Assembly (NCBI RefSeq): GCF_004323185.1
Contig: NZ_NAPS01000001.1
Coordinates: 1,607,358-1,671,357 of the forward strand
DNA from: Westiellopsis prolifica IICB1
Lineage (GTDB): Bacteria > Cyanobacteriota > Cyanobacteriia > Cyanobacteriales > Nostocaceae
Direction: 5' to 3'
Length of the DNA: 64,000 nt
The translations under genes were made by a program, and so were the position numbers. The notes beneath the pieces were generated by a model. That model was not told the DNA's origin, made no database searches, and worked only from the letters and a program-made list of their open reading frames with translations. Positions within the stretch are counted from its first letter, which is position 1, and each line of letters starts with the position of its first letter. Shown here piece by piece: positions 56,147 to 64,000 of this stretch.

Positions 56147-57115
56147 ATGACTTATCTCGAAACCGCAGCACAATTTTACAGTCAAGTCGCCCAAACTCCA
56201 GAAGTAGGACTTTGTTGTGTGCAAAGTACACCTTTACAACTACCTGGATTAAAAATTCCCCAACCAATGCAGCAGATGAATTATGGTTGTGGTACAACTG
56301 TTCATGCAGCAGAACTGGCAAACCAGCCTACTGTGCTATATGTCGGTGTTGGTGGTGGCTTAGAAGCCTTACAATTTGCCTATTTTTCCCGACGTTCTGG
56401 TGCTGTGATTGCTGTTGATCCGGTTGCAGAAATGCGCCAAGCTGCTACACGTAACCTGGAAATAGCTGCTACAGAAAACCCCTGGTTTGATCCTAACTTC
56501 GTAGAAATTCGTGCTGGAGATGCTTTTAACTTACCTGTTGCTGATGCTTCTGTAGATGTTGTCGCCCAAAATTGCCTTTTTAATATTTTTGAACCAGAAG
56601 ATTTAACCCGCGCCTTGCAAGAAGCATATCGGGTATTAAAACCAGGTGGGCGTTTGCAGATGAGTGACCCGATTGCAACTCGTCCCATCCCACCACATTT
56701 ACAACAAGATGAGCGTTTACGGGCGATGTGTTTATCTGGCGCCCTCACTTATGCAGAATATATTAAACGCATCATCAATGCTGGTTTTGGTCAAGTAGAA
56801 ATTCGCAGTCGTCGTCCTTATCGTTTGCTAGATTGTCAAACTTATAATTTGTCAGAACCATTACTTTTAGAAAGCCTTGATTCAGTATCTTTTAAAGTGC
56901 CGATTCCTGAAGATGGAGCTTGTATTTTTACTGGCAAAACAGCAATTTATGCAGGCTCAGAACAATTTTTTGATGATGGCGTAGGTCATATTTTACAACG
57001 TGGTCTTCCAGCAGTAGTATGTGATAAAACTGCCACAAAACTTGCTGGTTCTATGCCAGAAGAAATAATTATTACTGATTCCACATGGTATTATGACGGC
57101 GGTGGTTGCTGTTAA
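56147..57115 (+). CDS. arsM: Arsenosugar-pathway arsenite methyltransferase
   Basis: ArsM adds methyl groups from SAM to trivalent arsenic. The version paired with ArsS supplies dimethylarsenical for arsenosugars. The 322-residue protein has the conserved start VGLCCVQSTPLQLPGLKIPQ (Cys23/24), MNYGCGTTVHAAE, the SAM motif VLYVGVGGGLEALQF, RAGDAFNLPVADASVDVVAQ and the Cys-ending tail YYDGGGCC. The frame opens at a TTG at 56129; the ATG at 56147 (MTYLETAAQFYSQVA) matches relatives better. arsS follows 89 bp downstream on the same strand. Regulation by an ArsR-type repressor is not evident nearby. Confidence 0.9.
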   Translation: MTYLETAAQFYSQVAQTPEVGLCCVQSTPLQLPGLKIPQPMQQMNYGCGTTVHAAELANQPTVLYVGVGGGLEALQFAYFSRRSGAVIAVDPVAEMRQAATRNLEIAATENPWFDPNFVEIRAGDAFNLPVADASVDVVAQNCLFNIFEPEDLTRALQEAYRVLKPGGRLQMSDPIATRPIPPHLQQDERLRAMCLSGALTYAEYIKRIINAGFGQVEIRSRRPYRLLDCQTYNLSEPLLLESLDSVSFKVPIPEDGACIFTGKTAIYAGSEQFFDDGVGHILQRGLPAVVCDKTATKLAGSMPEEIIITDSTWYYDGGGCC

Positions 57116-57204
57116 ATAATAGCTTTGAAAAGGATTTATTGAACCGCAGAGGCGCTGAGAACACAGAGACTTGAATCACGAAAAATAACAAATATTTAAT
57201 AATT

Positions 57205-58191
57205 ATGATTCAAACATCTATAACACCTTTCAAACAAAAACTTTCTTCACCTTTAACCAAGCAACAAATTACTGTTTTACAAATTAACTTAGGAAAGCGC
57301 TGTAATCTGGCTTGTAACCATTGTCATGTAGAAGCAGGACCAAAACGTACAGAAGAACTTTCTCCTGAAATCTGCCAGCAATTGATTGAAATTATTCGCA
57401 GATTTTCCCAGATTAAAATTGTTGATTTGACTGGGGGAGCGCCAGAAATGAATTATGGATTTAAGCTATTATTAGAAGCAGCAAAATTAGCAAATAAAGA
57501 GGTAATAGTTAGGTCTAATTTAACTATTTATTTTGAAGAGGGATTTGGTGATTTACCAGAATATTTTGCTCAAAATCAAGTAAGAGTAGTTGCTTCTTTA
57601 CCCTGCTATTTAGCAGATAATGTTGATAAAATGCGTGGTGATGGTGTGTATGATGGTTCTATCAAAGCGCTGCAATGGCTGAATAAACTTGGTTATGGCA
57701 AAGAACCAAATTTAATTTTAGATTTGGTGTATAATCCTCAGTTAGCTTCCAGTGAAACATTTTCCTTGACTCCAGATCAAGTCAAGTTAGAAAAAGATTA
57801 TAAAGTATTTTTAGAAGAAAATTTTGGGATTAAATTTAACAATCTCTTCACTATTACTAACTTACCAGTAGGCAGAACTAAACTACATTTAGAACGAAAG
57901 AAATTATATGCACCTTATTTGCAGTTTTTAGAGTCAAATTTCAACCCCAACACTGTAGAAAATTTGATGTGCCGTGATCAATTGTCTGTTGATTATCTCG
58001 GTAATGTGTATGATTGCGATTTTAACCAGATGATGAATTTACCAGCAAAAACTCGCGATGGTGAAAATTTGACAATATCCAAGTTACTAGCAGCTGGTAG
58101 CTTAGATTTGATTGATGAAATCCAAACTGCGGCCTATTGCTACGGTTGTACTGCTGGTTGTGGTTCTAGCTGTGGCGGTGCTTTGGTGTGA
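57205..58191 (+). CDS. arsS: Arsenosugar biosynthesis radical SAM protein
   Basis: ArsS is a radical SAM enzyme that attaches a 5'-deoxyadenosyl group to dimethylarsenic in arsenosugar formation. The iron-sulphur motif CNLACNHC (Cys33, Cys37, Cys40) follows LQINLGKR. Further landmarks are LTGGAPEMNYGF, VVASLPCYLADNVDKMRGDG, ITNLPVGRTKLHLERKKLYA and the Cys-rich end (MCRDQLSVDYLGNVYDCDFN, YCYGCTAGCGSSCGG) that may hold a second cluster. The 328-residue length is normal. The start is the ATG at 57205. It forms a pair with arsM; no other arsenosugar gene is seen. Confidence 0.95.
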   Translation: MIQTSITPFKQKLSSPLTKQQITVLQINLGKRCNLACNHCHVEAGPKRTEELSPEICQQLIEIIRRFSQIKIVDLTGGAPEMNYGFKLLLEAAKLANKEVIVRSNLTIYFEEGFGDLPEYFAQNQVRVVASLPCYLADNVDKMRGDGVYDGSIKALQWLNKLGYGKEPNLILDLVYNPQLASSETFSLTPDQVKLEKDYKVFLEENFGIKFNNLFTITNLPVGRTKLHLERKKLYAPYLQFLESNFNPNTVENLMCRDQLSVDYLGNVYDCDFNQMMNLPAKTRDGENLTISKLLAAGSLDLIDEIQTAAYCYGCTAGCGSSCGGALV

Positions 58192-58250
58192 GACTCTCAC
58201 GCGCATACGCTTTCCCGCATACCGCCAGATCTTAATGAGGTGCTATCAAT

Positions 58251-58276
58251 AAAAAACCTCCTGCTTGTACAGGAGG
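58251..58276 (-). terminator. Hairpin with T-run in minus orientation
   Basis: CCTCCTG/CAGGAGG arms (58257-58263, 58270-58276) with a 6-nt loop. The A-run at 58251-58256 is a T-run on the minus strand. No annotated minus-strand gene ends here, although it lies just past arsS. It would stop antisense transcription towards arsS, or mark an unseen minus-strand RNA in 58277-58700. Confidence 0.55.
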
Positions 58277-58701
58277 GAAGATAAGCGTCTTGAAATTTAA
58301 TTAGTTCATATTTCAATAATGAGTTGATAAAGCAAAAATAAGAAAAATCTAAGCGTTTTCCCCGGTTGTGTTGCCTATGCTCTATGAAAAGTCAAAATGT
58401 GGGATTATTCGCTATTTTTGCCACAATATTGACTCATAAAATTCCTGAGCATTGAGCCAACATTCCATAACTCAAACAAAGTAATAATTGATTCTCTACT
58501 TTACCAAACTCATATTATTTTGACGCACTACCTACTTTAATATTGTCAGTAGTAATTCATCTTTAGTCTGAGGTGTTTGCGAGCATGGCTTAACAGAATC
58601 AGCAGCTACGCTCTCACAAATTTTTCACAAGTAAATTTAGAAGATTTTTCAAGCAAAAAGAGTTTGAAAAATAATATTAACTGACAAGTGGAGTCAAGAA
58701 A
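58277..58701. other. Non-coding region before the epimerase gene
   Basis: No coding frame, repeat element or clear promoter is visible. It is AT-rich and may hold an RNA read towards the hairpin at 58251-58276. Confidence 0.4.
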
Positions 58702-60330
58702 TTGAAACCTAAGTTTGACTCGTTAGTAGTGCATTGTACTAACAAAGCTGAAATCATTAGAGGCATACAGCAATTAGTTCCACCTGGGTCAAGCGCTCCA
58801 GAAGATCCTAGAGTGCTTGTGACCTTGCAGACCCTGACAGCAGAGCTGATTCAAGCATACATTGGAGAAGGCAAATTGCAAGCAGATCCTTTTGCCGACG
58901 TACACAATCGCAGGATTCACTTGTATCAAGCCGAAGTTAGCAAACAACTTCAAGGAAAAGTAGTGCTTGTGACTGGAGGTGAGGGTTGTGTCGGTAGCCA
59001 TTTAGTCAAGAAACTTGTCGAGCTTGGTGTACGACGTGTGGTTTCAGTGGATAAAGCACGATGTTCTAACTCTTTAAAGCCGAAACCGATTGCAAAACAG
59101 AAAGCATCACTCACACTATATGCAGCTGATGTCCGTAATTACGATGCTCTCGCATATATATTTGGTGTCGAGAAGCCGGATATCGTCTTCCACCTAGCTG
59201 CACAACGCCTACCTTGGCTCGCTGAGATTCAAATTCGAGAAACGGTTACGACTGGTATCTTCGGTACACAAAATATCATTCAACTTTGTGAAAGTTATGG
59301 AGTGCAGCAATGCATTTTCTCCTCAACGGGCAAGGCGTCCAGGTATTTCACAACTGAAGTTTATGCAGCCTCGAAGAAATTCTGTGAGTGGCAATTTGCC
59401 CAAGCAGCCTCTGAAGGTAAAGTCACTTATGGAATGGTACGCTTTACTCATATGCTGGAAAACAGCTCGTTTTGTCAGCAAATAGACGATAAAATCCAGC
59501 AAAATAAAATTGTCAATGTTCATGCTCCAGATCGTTATGTAACAGCTCAAAATGTTAGCGAAGCTGTACACCTGTTACTGAATGCAATCGTGTTATCTCA
59601 ACCTGGGAGCCTGCGATTTCTTACAGTACGTAGTCTAGGCTGGCCTACAGAAACTTTAGAAGTGGCACTATATAAAATACTTCAGTCTGGTAAACAGCTT
59701 CCAATTTATTTTCAAGGGCTAATACCAGGATATAAAGAGCATTTCTTTCTTGGTCATATTGATTGGAGTAAACCAACAGAAATTAATCTCCTAGCTAATG
59801 TGCTAGAGCCACAATTGATCGACAGTTATGAAGATATGTTTATTGGAGAAATGGCACAGTTTTCTCCACAACCACTGGCTAAATATTTAGCAGTTTTACA
59901 AACCTTGATAGATGTGCCTCTTTTACCAGAAATTCAAATAAAACAGTGTCTGGGAAAAGCAGTACGGGAGGTTGCTAGTTCCATTTTTTCCCAAGCATCT
60001 CCACAAACACTGTTGAAAATTTTAAAGTGGGGAGTTGATTCAAAATCTTTGTCAGCGGAAGGAATTTCTATACATGTCTATCGAGACATTCTGGAACTAT
60101 TAGTTCAAGGTTTGTATGGAAGACTAAACAAAGAGATTTTGATCAATGCCCAAATGACTCCGAATAAATTTTATGAGTTAACTCAAATCCTGGCAAACTT
60201 ATCTTCTATCCCAGAAGAGATTGCGTATCTACAGGCAGTGTCCCGAAATGCGAGAGATTTTGATGGGAGCAAAACCAGCAGTAACGCACCTTCTTTCCTA
60301 CCTAAGTGCTGGCAAAGTAGGCGAAAATAA
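58702..60330 (+). CDS. CapD-like NAD(P)-dependent sugar epimerase/dehydratase
   Basis: A 542-residue extended short-chain dehydrogenase of the polysaccharide-synthesis (CapD-like) type. The Rossmann motif TGGEGCVGSH is at 91-100, DVRNYDAL and FHLAAQRLPWLAEIQ follow, and the catalytic pair Tyr221/Lys225 lies in EVYAASKKFCEW. Relatives convert nucleotide sugars for surface polysaccharides. Here an N-terminal helical part of 85 residues and a C-terminal part of about 170 residues are extra and not recognised. The start is a TTG at 58702 with GTGGAG about ten bases upstream; no ATG is available before the Rossmann domain. A single gene, far from the glycan cluster. Confidence 0.88.
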   Translation: MKPKFDSLVVHCTNKAEIIRGIQQLVPPGSSAPEDPRVLVTLQTLTAELIQAYIGEGKLQADPFADVHNRRIHLYQAEVSKQLQGKVVLVTGGEGCVGSHLVKKLVELGVRRVVSVDKARCSNSLKPKPIAKQKASLTLYAADVRNYDALAYIFGVEKPDIVFHLAAQRLPWLAEIQIRETVTTGIFGTQNIIQLCESYGVQQCIFSSTGKASRYFTTEVYAASKKFCEWQFAQAASEGKVTYGMVRFTHMLENSSFCQQIDDKIQQNKIVNVHAPDRYVTAQNVSEAVHLLLNAIVLSQPGSLRFLTVRSLGWPTETLEVALYKILQSGKQLPIYFQGLIPGYKEHFFLGHIDWSKPTEINLLANVLEPQLIDSYEDMFIGEMAQFSPQPLAKYLAVLQTLIDVPLLPEIQIKQCLGKAVREVASSIFSQASPQTLLKILKWGVDSKSLSAEGISIHVYRDILELLVQGLYGRLNKEILINAQMTPNKFYELTQILANLSSIPEEIAYLQAVSRNARDFDGSKTSSNAPSFLPKCWQSRRK

Positions 60331-60332
60331 GG

Positions 60333-60449
60333 TAAGTAAGTCGGCAGGAATAAACGTAACTATATTACAGAAAGTAAATAACCCTAAAATCCTTACCAAT
60401 GACCAATGACGACCCCAACGAGTTAGCTTTATTTGTGCCGACTTACTTA
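60333..60449. mobile_element. 117-bp MITE-like element (TAAGTAAGTCGGC ends)
   Basis: The left end TAAGTAAGTCGGC and the right end GCCGACTTACTTA are exact inverted copies, with similarity continuing inwards (AATAAA). It begins two bases after the stop codon of the epimerase gene. A single matching tip occurs at 52936-52948. Non-coding, apart from a short frame of no evident meaning. Confidence 0.75.
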
Positions 60450-60543
60450 ATTACAAAAATCTTGTTACAAAAACTGTTACGAGTGTGTTGGGATTAGTAA
60501 TCATCGTTATTATGGGATCTAGTTAAGCTCCTCACACCACATT

Positions 60544-60579
60544 AAAAGCCGTAAAACAATTGTTTTGCGGCTTTTTTAT
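60544..60579 (+). terminator. Intrinsic terminator
   Basis: AAAAGCCGTAAAACA pairs with TGTTTTGCGGCTTTT (one G-T pair) and is followed by TTA and more T. It is the likely end of the epimerase transcript, about 210 bp after the stop codon. A short unannotated frame (VTSVLGLVIIVIMGSS, no start codon) ends shortly before it. Confidence 0.8.
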
Positions 60580-60704
60580 TTATTTGTTATACGACTTTTT
60601 TATTGTTGTACAAACCTTTGAAAAGGGCGATCGCTTTTGCCGTAGGTCGAATTGAGGCAAGGAAATCCATCATATGACTTGCTCCCACACAATTTCAAAG
60701 TACC

Positions 60705-60935
60705 TCAACACAAGTTTGAAGTACCTCATACCATTTCACGAAAACCCTGATACAAATACAGATCCTGTAGAGACGCGAAATTTCGCGTCTCTACAAGATT
60801 CATATGTATCGCTATTAACGTGAAATGGTATCAACACAAGTTTGAAGTACCTCAACACGAGTTTGAAGTACCTCAACACGAGTTTGAAGTACCTCAACAC
60901 GAGTTTGAAGTACCTCAACACGAGTTTGAAGTACC
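60705..60935. repeat. 21-bp tandem repeat array, interrupted
   Basis: Five units of TCAACACrAGTTTGAAGTACC run at 60831-60935. A sixth copy sits at 60705-60725, separated from the rest by the inverted-repeat element at 60728-60831. The units keep frame (21 bp = 7 codons), but no gene uses them convincingly. The sequence is not palindromic and not CRISPR-like, as there are no unique spacers. Confidence 0.88.
60728..60831. mobile_element. 104-bp MITE-like element inside the tandem array
   Basis: Terminal inverted repeats ATACCATTTCACG and CGTGAAATGGTAT (13 bp, exact). TCA appears on both sides, as expected for a short target duplication of the array. It carries a perfect 30-bp GACGCGA/TCGCGTC palindrome at 60766-60795. 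It inserted after the array existed. Confidence 0.82.
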
Positions 60936-61084
60936 TCAAACTCTCGAAAAAGCTCTATGTCGAATTGCAGGAAAACCCTACCCTAGACTTTGGCAATGGA
61001 TTGAGTTTGACAAATTGTTGAACGAATTATTTATTGTTCAACCGAATTATTCCTCCACAAAAAGAAGTCTAGTATTTTTTTATA

Positions 61085-62986
61085 CTATTCAACTGTTACT
61101 GATTTAGCTAGGTTCCGGGGCTGATCGACATCTAAACCACGACGAGCGGCGATATGATAAGCCAGTAGTTGTAAGGGGATTACTGTCAGGATGGGAGAAA
61201 GTAATTCATCCACCAAAGAGACAGGAACTAAATCATTAAAGATTTCTGCTGCTTCTCCATCTTTAACTGAGGTAACACCAATTAAGCGAGAATCACGAGC
61301 TTTTGCTTCTTGGGCGTTAGAGATCACTTTTTCATATACATTACCAGGCATAGCGATCGCCACTACTGGTACTTTGGCATCCAATAAAGCAATAGGGCCA
61401 TGCTTCATTTCTCCGGCTGGATAGCCCTCAGCATGAATATAACTGATTTCTTTTAACTTCAATGCCCCTTCCAAAGCAATGGGGAAGTTTATTCCCCTAC
61501 CCAAAAAGATAAAATCTGTGGTTTCAGCAAATTCATGTGCTAATTGTTCGGTTAATTTTTCCTGACTTTCCAAAGTTGCTTCCATTTCTTTGGGAATCTG
61601 GCGTAACCCTTTGAGAATATCTTCTAGGTTTTCCAGGGGAAGTGTTTGACGACTATAAGCTAAATCCAAGGCTAAAGCATAAAACGCCATCAATTGAGCA
61701 ATAAAAGTTTTTGTCGCTGCTACGCCAATTTCAATCCCAGCGAGGGTATTAATGATATGAGAAACCATGTGTCCTAGACTACTTTCAGGACGATTGGTGA
61801 TGCCTAAAAGTCGCGCTTGATACTTTGGTTCTCTACCCTGGCGGCGTTCCTGTTCCATTGCTAGCGCTGCTAGTGTATCAGCAGTTTCGCCTGATTGAGT
61901 CACACCAATGGTCAGTGTATTAGGTGTCAGGGGTGAGGGAGCGTAGCGAAACTCAGAGGCATAATGTACTTGGGTGGGAATTTGTGCTAGTTGTTCGAGT
62001 AAATATTTACCGATTAAAGCAGCGTGCCAACTAGTACCACAAGCTACAATGTGAATTTGTTGTATATCTGCGTAAAATTCACTTGGTAAACCAATATTGA
62101 TGGGAGAATTACTACTATTTGCTGGATGCCAATCGGTGTTAAAGTATGCTTCTAAACAAGCCCTTACAACTCCTGGTTGCTCGTAGATTTCTTTGAGCAT
62201 GAAGTGTTTGAATCCTTGTTTTTCTACCATCATCGGATTCAAACTGAGTAGTCGGGGGTGTTTCTTCAGCCTTTGGCCAGCAAAGTTATAAATTTCTACA
62301 CCCAAAGGAGTCAGACGTGCTAATTCACCATTTTCTAGGGGTAGCACCGCCTTGGTATGGGAAATAATCGCGGGAGTATCGGAGGCGCAAAAAAACTCTC
62401 CTTGGCCAAAACCAATGACTATCGGTGCTTGTTGACGAACCACAATTAATTCATCGGGATAGTCAGCACTTATAATAGCGATCGCAAACGCACCTTGTAA
62501 TTCATTAACAGTTTTTCGTACAGCCTCCAAGAACAGAGAATCTGAATTAGTCTGTCCGCAAGCAATTTCTTCCTTGAGAAATTGAGCAATGAGGTGGGGA
62601 ATTACTTCGACATCGGTATCGGAACGAAACTCGTATCCTTGCTGTTTGAGTTCCTCACGCAACTTAGAGTAGTTTTCAATAATTCCATTTACTACTACCG
62701 CTATCCGCATTGCTGTATCCATGTGCGGATGAGCATTATACTCTTCTGGCTTTCCGTGAGTAGCCCAGCGAGTATGACCAATACCAATTTGGGCAGGAGT
62801 TTGTAAATTTTCTAACTTGGAACGTAGGTTAGATAGTTTGCCTTTAGCTCGGACACAGTTAACCTCTCCTTCCCAAATCGTTGCCACTCCAGCAGAGTCA
62901 TAACCTCGATACTCTAGTTTTTCCAGCCCAGATAAGAGAATTTCTGTCGCCGTTTGAGTCCCTACATAACCGACGATACCACACAT
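61085..62986 (-). CDS. glmS: Glutamine-fructose-6-phosphate aminotransferase
   Basis: GlmS makes glucosamine-6-phosphate from glutamine and fructose-6-phosphate, the entry to UDP-GlcNAc, peptidoglycan and LPS. The 633-residue protein starts MCGIVGYVGTQTATEILLSG; Cys2 becomes the N-terminal nucleophile. The glutaminase domain has HTRWATHGKPEEYNAHPH. Two SIS domains follow, with VACGTSWHAALIGKYLLEQL, TQSGETADTLAAL and GRGINFPIALEGALKLKEIS, and the catalytic C-terminal tail ends PRNLAKSVTVE. The start is the ATG at 62986. psaC lies upstream on the same strand, with a 443-bp gap. Confidence 0.98.
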   Translation of the reverse strand: MCGIVGYVGTQTATEILLSGLEKLEYRGYDSAGVATIWEGEVNCVRAKGKLSNLRSKLENLQTPAQIGIGHTRWATHGKPEEYNAHPHMDTAMRIAVVVNGIIENYSKLREELKQQGYEFRSDTDVEVIPHLIAQFLKEEIACGQTNSDSLFLEAVRKTVNELQGAFAIAIISADYPDELIVVRQQAPIVIGFGQGEFFCASDTPAIISHTKAVLPLENGELARLTPLGVEIYNFAGQRLKKHPRLLSLNPMMVEKQGFKHFMLKEIYEQPGVVRACLEAYFNTDWHPANSSNSPINIGLPSEFYADIQQIHIVACGTSWHAALIGKYLLEQLAQIPTQVHYASEFRYAPSPLTPNTLTIGVTQSGETADTLAALAMEQERRQGREPKYQARLLGITNRPESSLGHMVSHIINTLAGIEIGVAATKTFIAQLMAFYALALDLAYSRQTLPLENLEDILKGLRQIPKEMEATLESQEKLTEQLAHEFAETTDFIFLGRGINFPIALEGALKLKEISYIHAEGYPAGEMKHGPIALLDAKVPVVAIAMPGNVYEKVISNAQEAKARDSRLIGVTSVKDGEAAEIFNDLVPVSLVDELLSPILTVIPLQLLAYHIAARRGLDVDQPRNLAKSVTVE

Positions 62987-63048
62987 TACTCACACCACTA
63001 CAATTTTCAGGATGATTAAATTCCAGTATAGATGCTAAGTAAAAGATA

Positions 63049-63090
63049 GAGGGGAATAGGGGAGACAAGGGAGACAAGGGAGACAAGGGG
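63049..63090. repeat. GGGAGACAA tandem repeat
   Basis: GGGAGACAA repeats about three times in a row upstream of glmS (9-bp units), flanked by G-rich sequence. No function evident. Confidence 0.75.
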
Positions 63091-63289
63091 GAATTATTTT
63101 AAGTCTCTTCCCAATGCACAATCCCCCATTCCCTTTGCTTGTTGACCGTTCCCCTTTTCCCAATGACGAATGACTATTGTACAGACGCGTAGACGCTCGT
63201 AAGAGCGGCTTCAAGGTAAGAGTATCATCGCGTCTACCAATGACTAAATGCTAAGATTTTTTAATTTTTATAAAAAACGATACATTTAT

Positions 63290-63341
63290 AGGGTAGACAT
63301 TTGTCACCAATCTGACTAGAGAGGCGATTAATGTCTACCCT
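63290..63341. repeat. Inverted repeat AGGGTAGACAT
   Basis: AGGGTAGACAT and ATGTCTACCCT (11 bp, exact) with a 30-bp spacer. A short inverted-repeat element or large-loop hairpin between glmS and psaC. Confidence 0.65.
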
Positions 63342-63380
63342 ACCTTGTAAAAAAAGTTTGCTAATTAAAAAGTGACTGCT

Positions 63381-63416
63381 CCCACACCGACCCGTCCCAA
63401 TCGGGTATGGTGTGGG
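63381..63416 (-). terminator. Bidirectional-looking intrinsic terminator after psaC
   Basis: CCCACACC/GGTGTGGG outer arms with an inner ACCCG/CGGGT pair form a strong stem. On the minus strand it lies just past the psaC stop and is followed, after about ten bases, by TTTTT. On the plus strand it is followed by CTTTTTC. It likely ends psaC transcripts. Confidence 0.8.
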
Positions 63417-63429
63417 CTTTTTCTAGCTT

Positions 63430-63759
<330 letters not shown>

Positions 63760-63793
63760 TCAAAAGGCTACATAACTTTAAACAACGTAATAG

Positions 63794-64000
63794 GATTGGG
63801 GATTGGGGATCGGGGATCGGGGATTGGGGATCGGGGATCGGGGACAAGGACGACAAGGGAGTGTGGGGAGTAATGTAGAGACGCGATTCATCGCGTCTGG
63901 GAGTGTGGGGAGAATAACCAATGCCCAATGCCCAATGCCCAATGCCCAATGCCCAATGCCCAATGCCCAATCCCCGCTCCCCAATCCCCAATCCCCAATC
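63794..64000. repeat. Heptamer tandem repeats at window end
   Basis: GGGGATC/GGGGATT units run at 63794-63846. CAATGCC is repeated about seven times at 63921-63970, then CAATCCC units reach the window edge. A GTAGAGACGCGATTCATCGC palindrome copy lies at about 63875-63898 between them. No gene; this is STRR-type DNA upstream of psaC. Confidence 0.85.

Noticed and set aside
60398..60496. 32-codon ATG frame (MTNDDPNELALFVPTYL...) as a small photosystem protein
   Set aside because: It runs through the right end of a MITE-like element and matches no small photosynthetic subunit that I know.
60831..60935. Regular repeats that might be a small CRISPR array
   Set aside because: The 21-bp units follow each other directly with no unique spacers, and no cas gene is in the window.
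60736..61107. Frames with repeated RYFKLVL or HEFEVPQ peptides
   Set aside because: They arise from the 21-bp tandem array (a multiple of three), are broken by the inserted element, and lack start signals.

Overview
The window comes from a cyanobacterium, most likely a filamentous Nostocales-type strain. The evidence is photosystem I genes (psaC, psaK), the cyanobacterial NDH-1 subunit ndhL, a high-light-inducible (Hli) protein, PII (glnB), many HIP1 octamers (GCGATCGC), and intergenic DNA full of short tandem heptamer repeats, small inverted-repeat elements (MITE-like) and a dispersed palindrome around GACGCGA....TCGCGTC. I saw no rRNA, tRNA, CRISPR array or intact transposase gene.

Layout: 1-1538 is AT-rich and gene-free. 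1539-8000 carries a membrane/coiled-coil protein, the ndhL-DUF3007-trpA cluster, an MscS channel and a type II NADH dehydrogenase, separated by MITE-like elements. 8546-11087 holds two AT-rich unknown genes, followed by an aldo/keto reductase. 12566-21223 is a surface-glycan cluster, all on the minus strand: three related GT8-like proteins, a GT10-like and two GT4-like glycosyltransferases, and an ABC exporter with an unusual C-terminal extension resembling the dimerisation/phosphoacceptor part of histidine kinases. 22064-30936 is mostly housekeeping (gloB, rplI, dnaB, an FKBP isomerase, a phasin-like protein, a methyltransferase) plus a YefM/YoeB-type toxin-antitoxin pair, a PrsW-like membrane protease and a double-domain pterin synthase. 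31191-37634 has a hybrid histidine kinase, an SPFH protein followed by a 58-residue ribbon-helix-helix-like protein, a TPR protein and an Hli protein.

37791-43449 is rich in deoxynucleotide genes: a double-length ThyX-like protein, a two-gene operon of dCTP-deaminase/dUTPase-fold proteins (the first with a C-terminal membrane anchor), a canonical dCTP deaminase, a cobalamin-adenosyltransferase-like protein without a Walker A motif, and an adenylate kinase. By eye the operon pair has complementary catalytic residues (Asp without Glu; Glu without Asp). This is my best candidate for an undescribed system, perhaps a split DCD-DUT enzyme or a nucleotide-depletion defence.

43644-50043 has rph, pgl, two FHA proteins next to an M50-like membrane protease, and an orphan TpsB transporter. 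50944-58191 has psaK, glnB, an ITP/XTP pyrophosphatase, a phosphohexomutase and the arsenosugar pair arsM-arsS. 58702-63675 has a CapD-like epimerase, a 21-bp tandem repeat interrupted by a MITE-like element, glmS and psaC. The window ends in heptamer repeats.

Several start codons were moved from the longest open frame to an internal ATG on the basis of ribosome-binding sites, family N-termini or paralogue alignment. All family assignments are by eye from motifs; no database search was possible.
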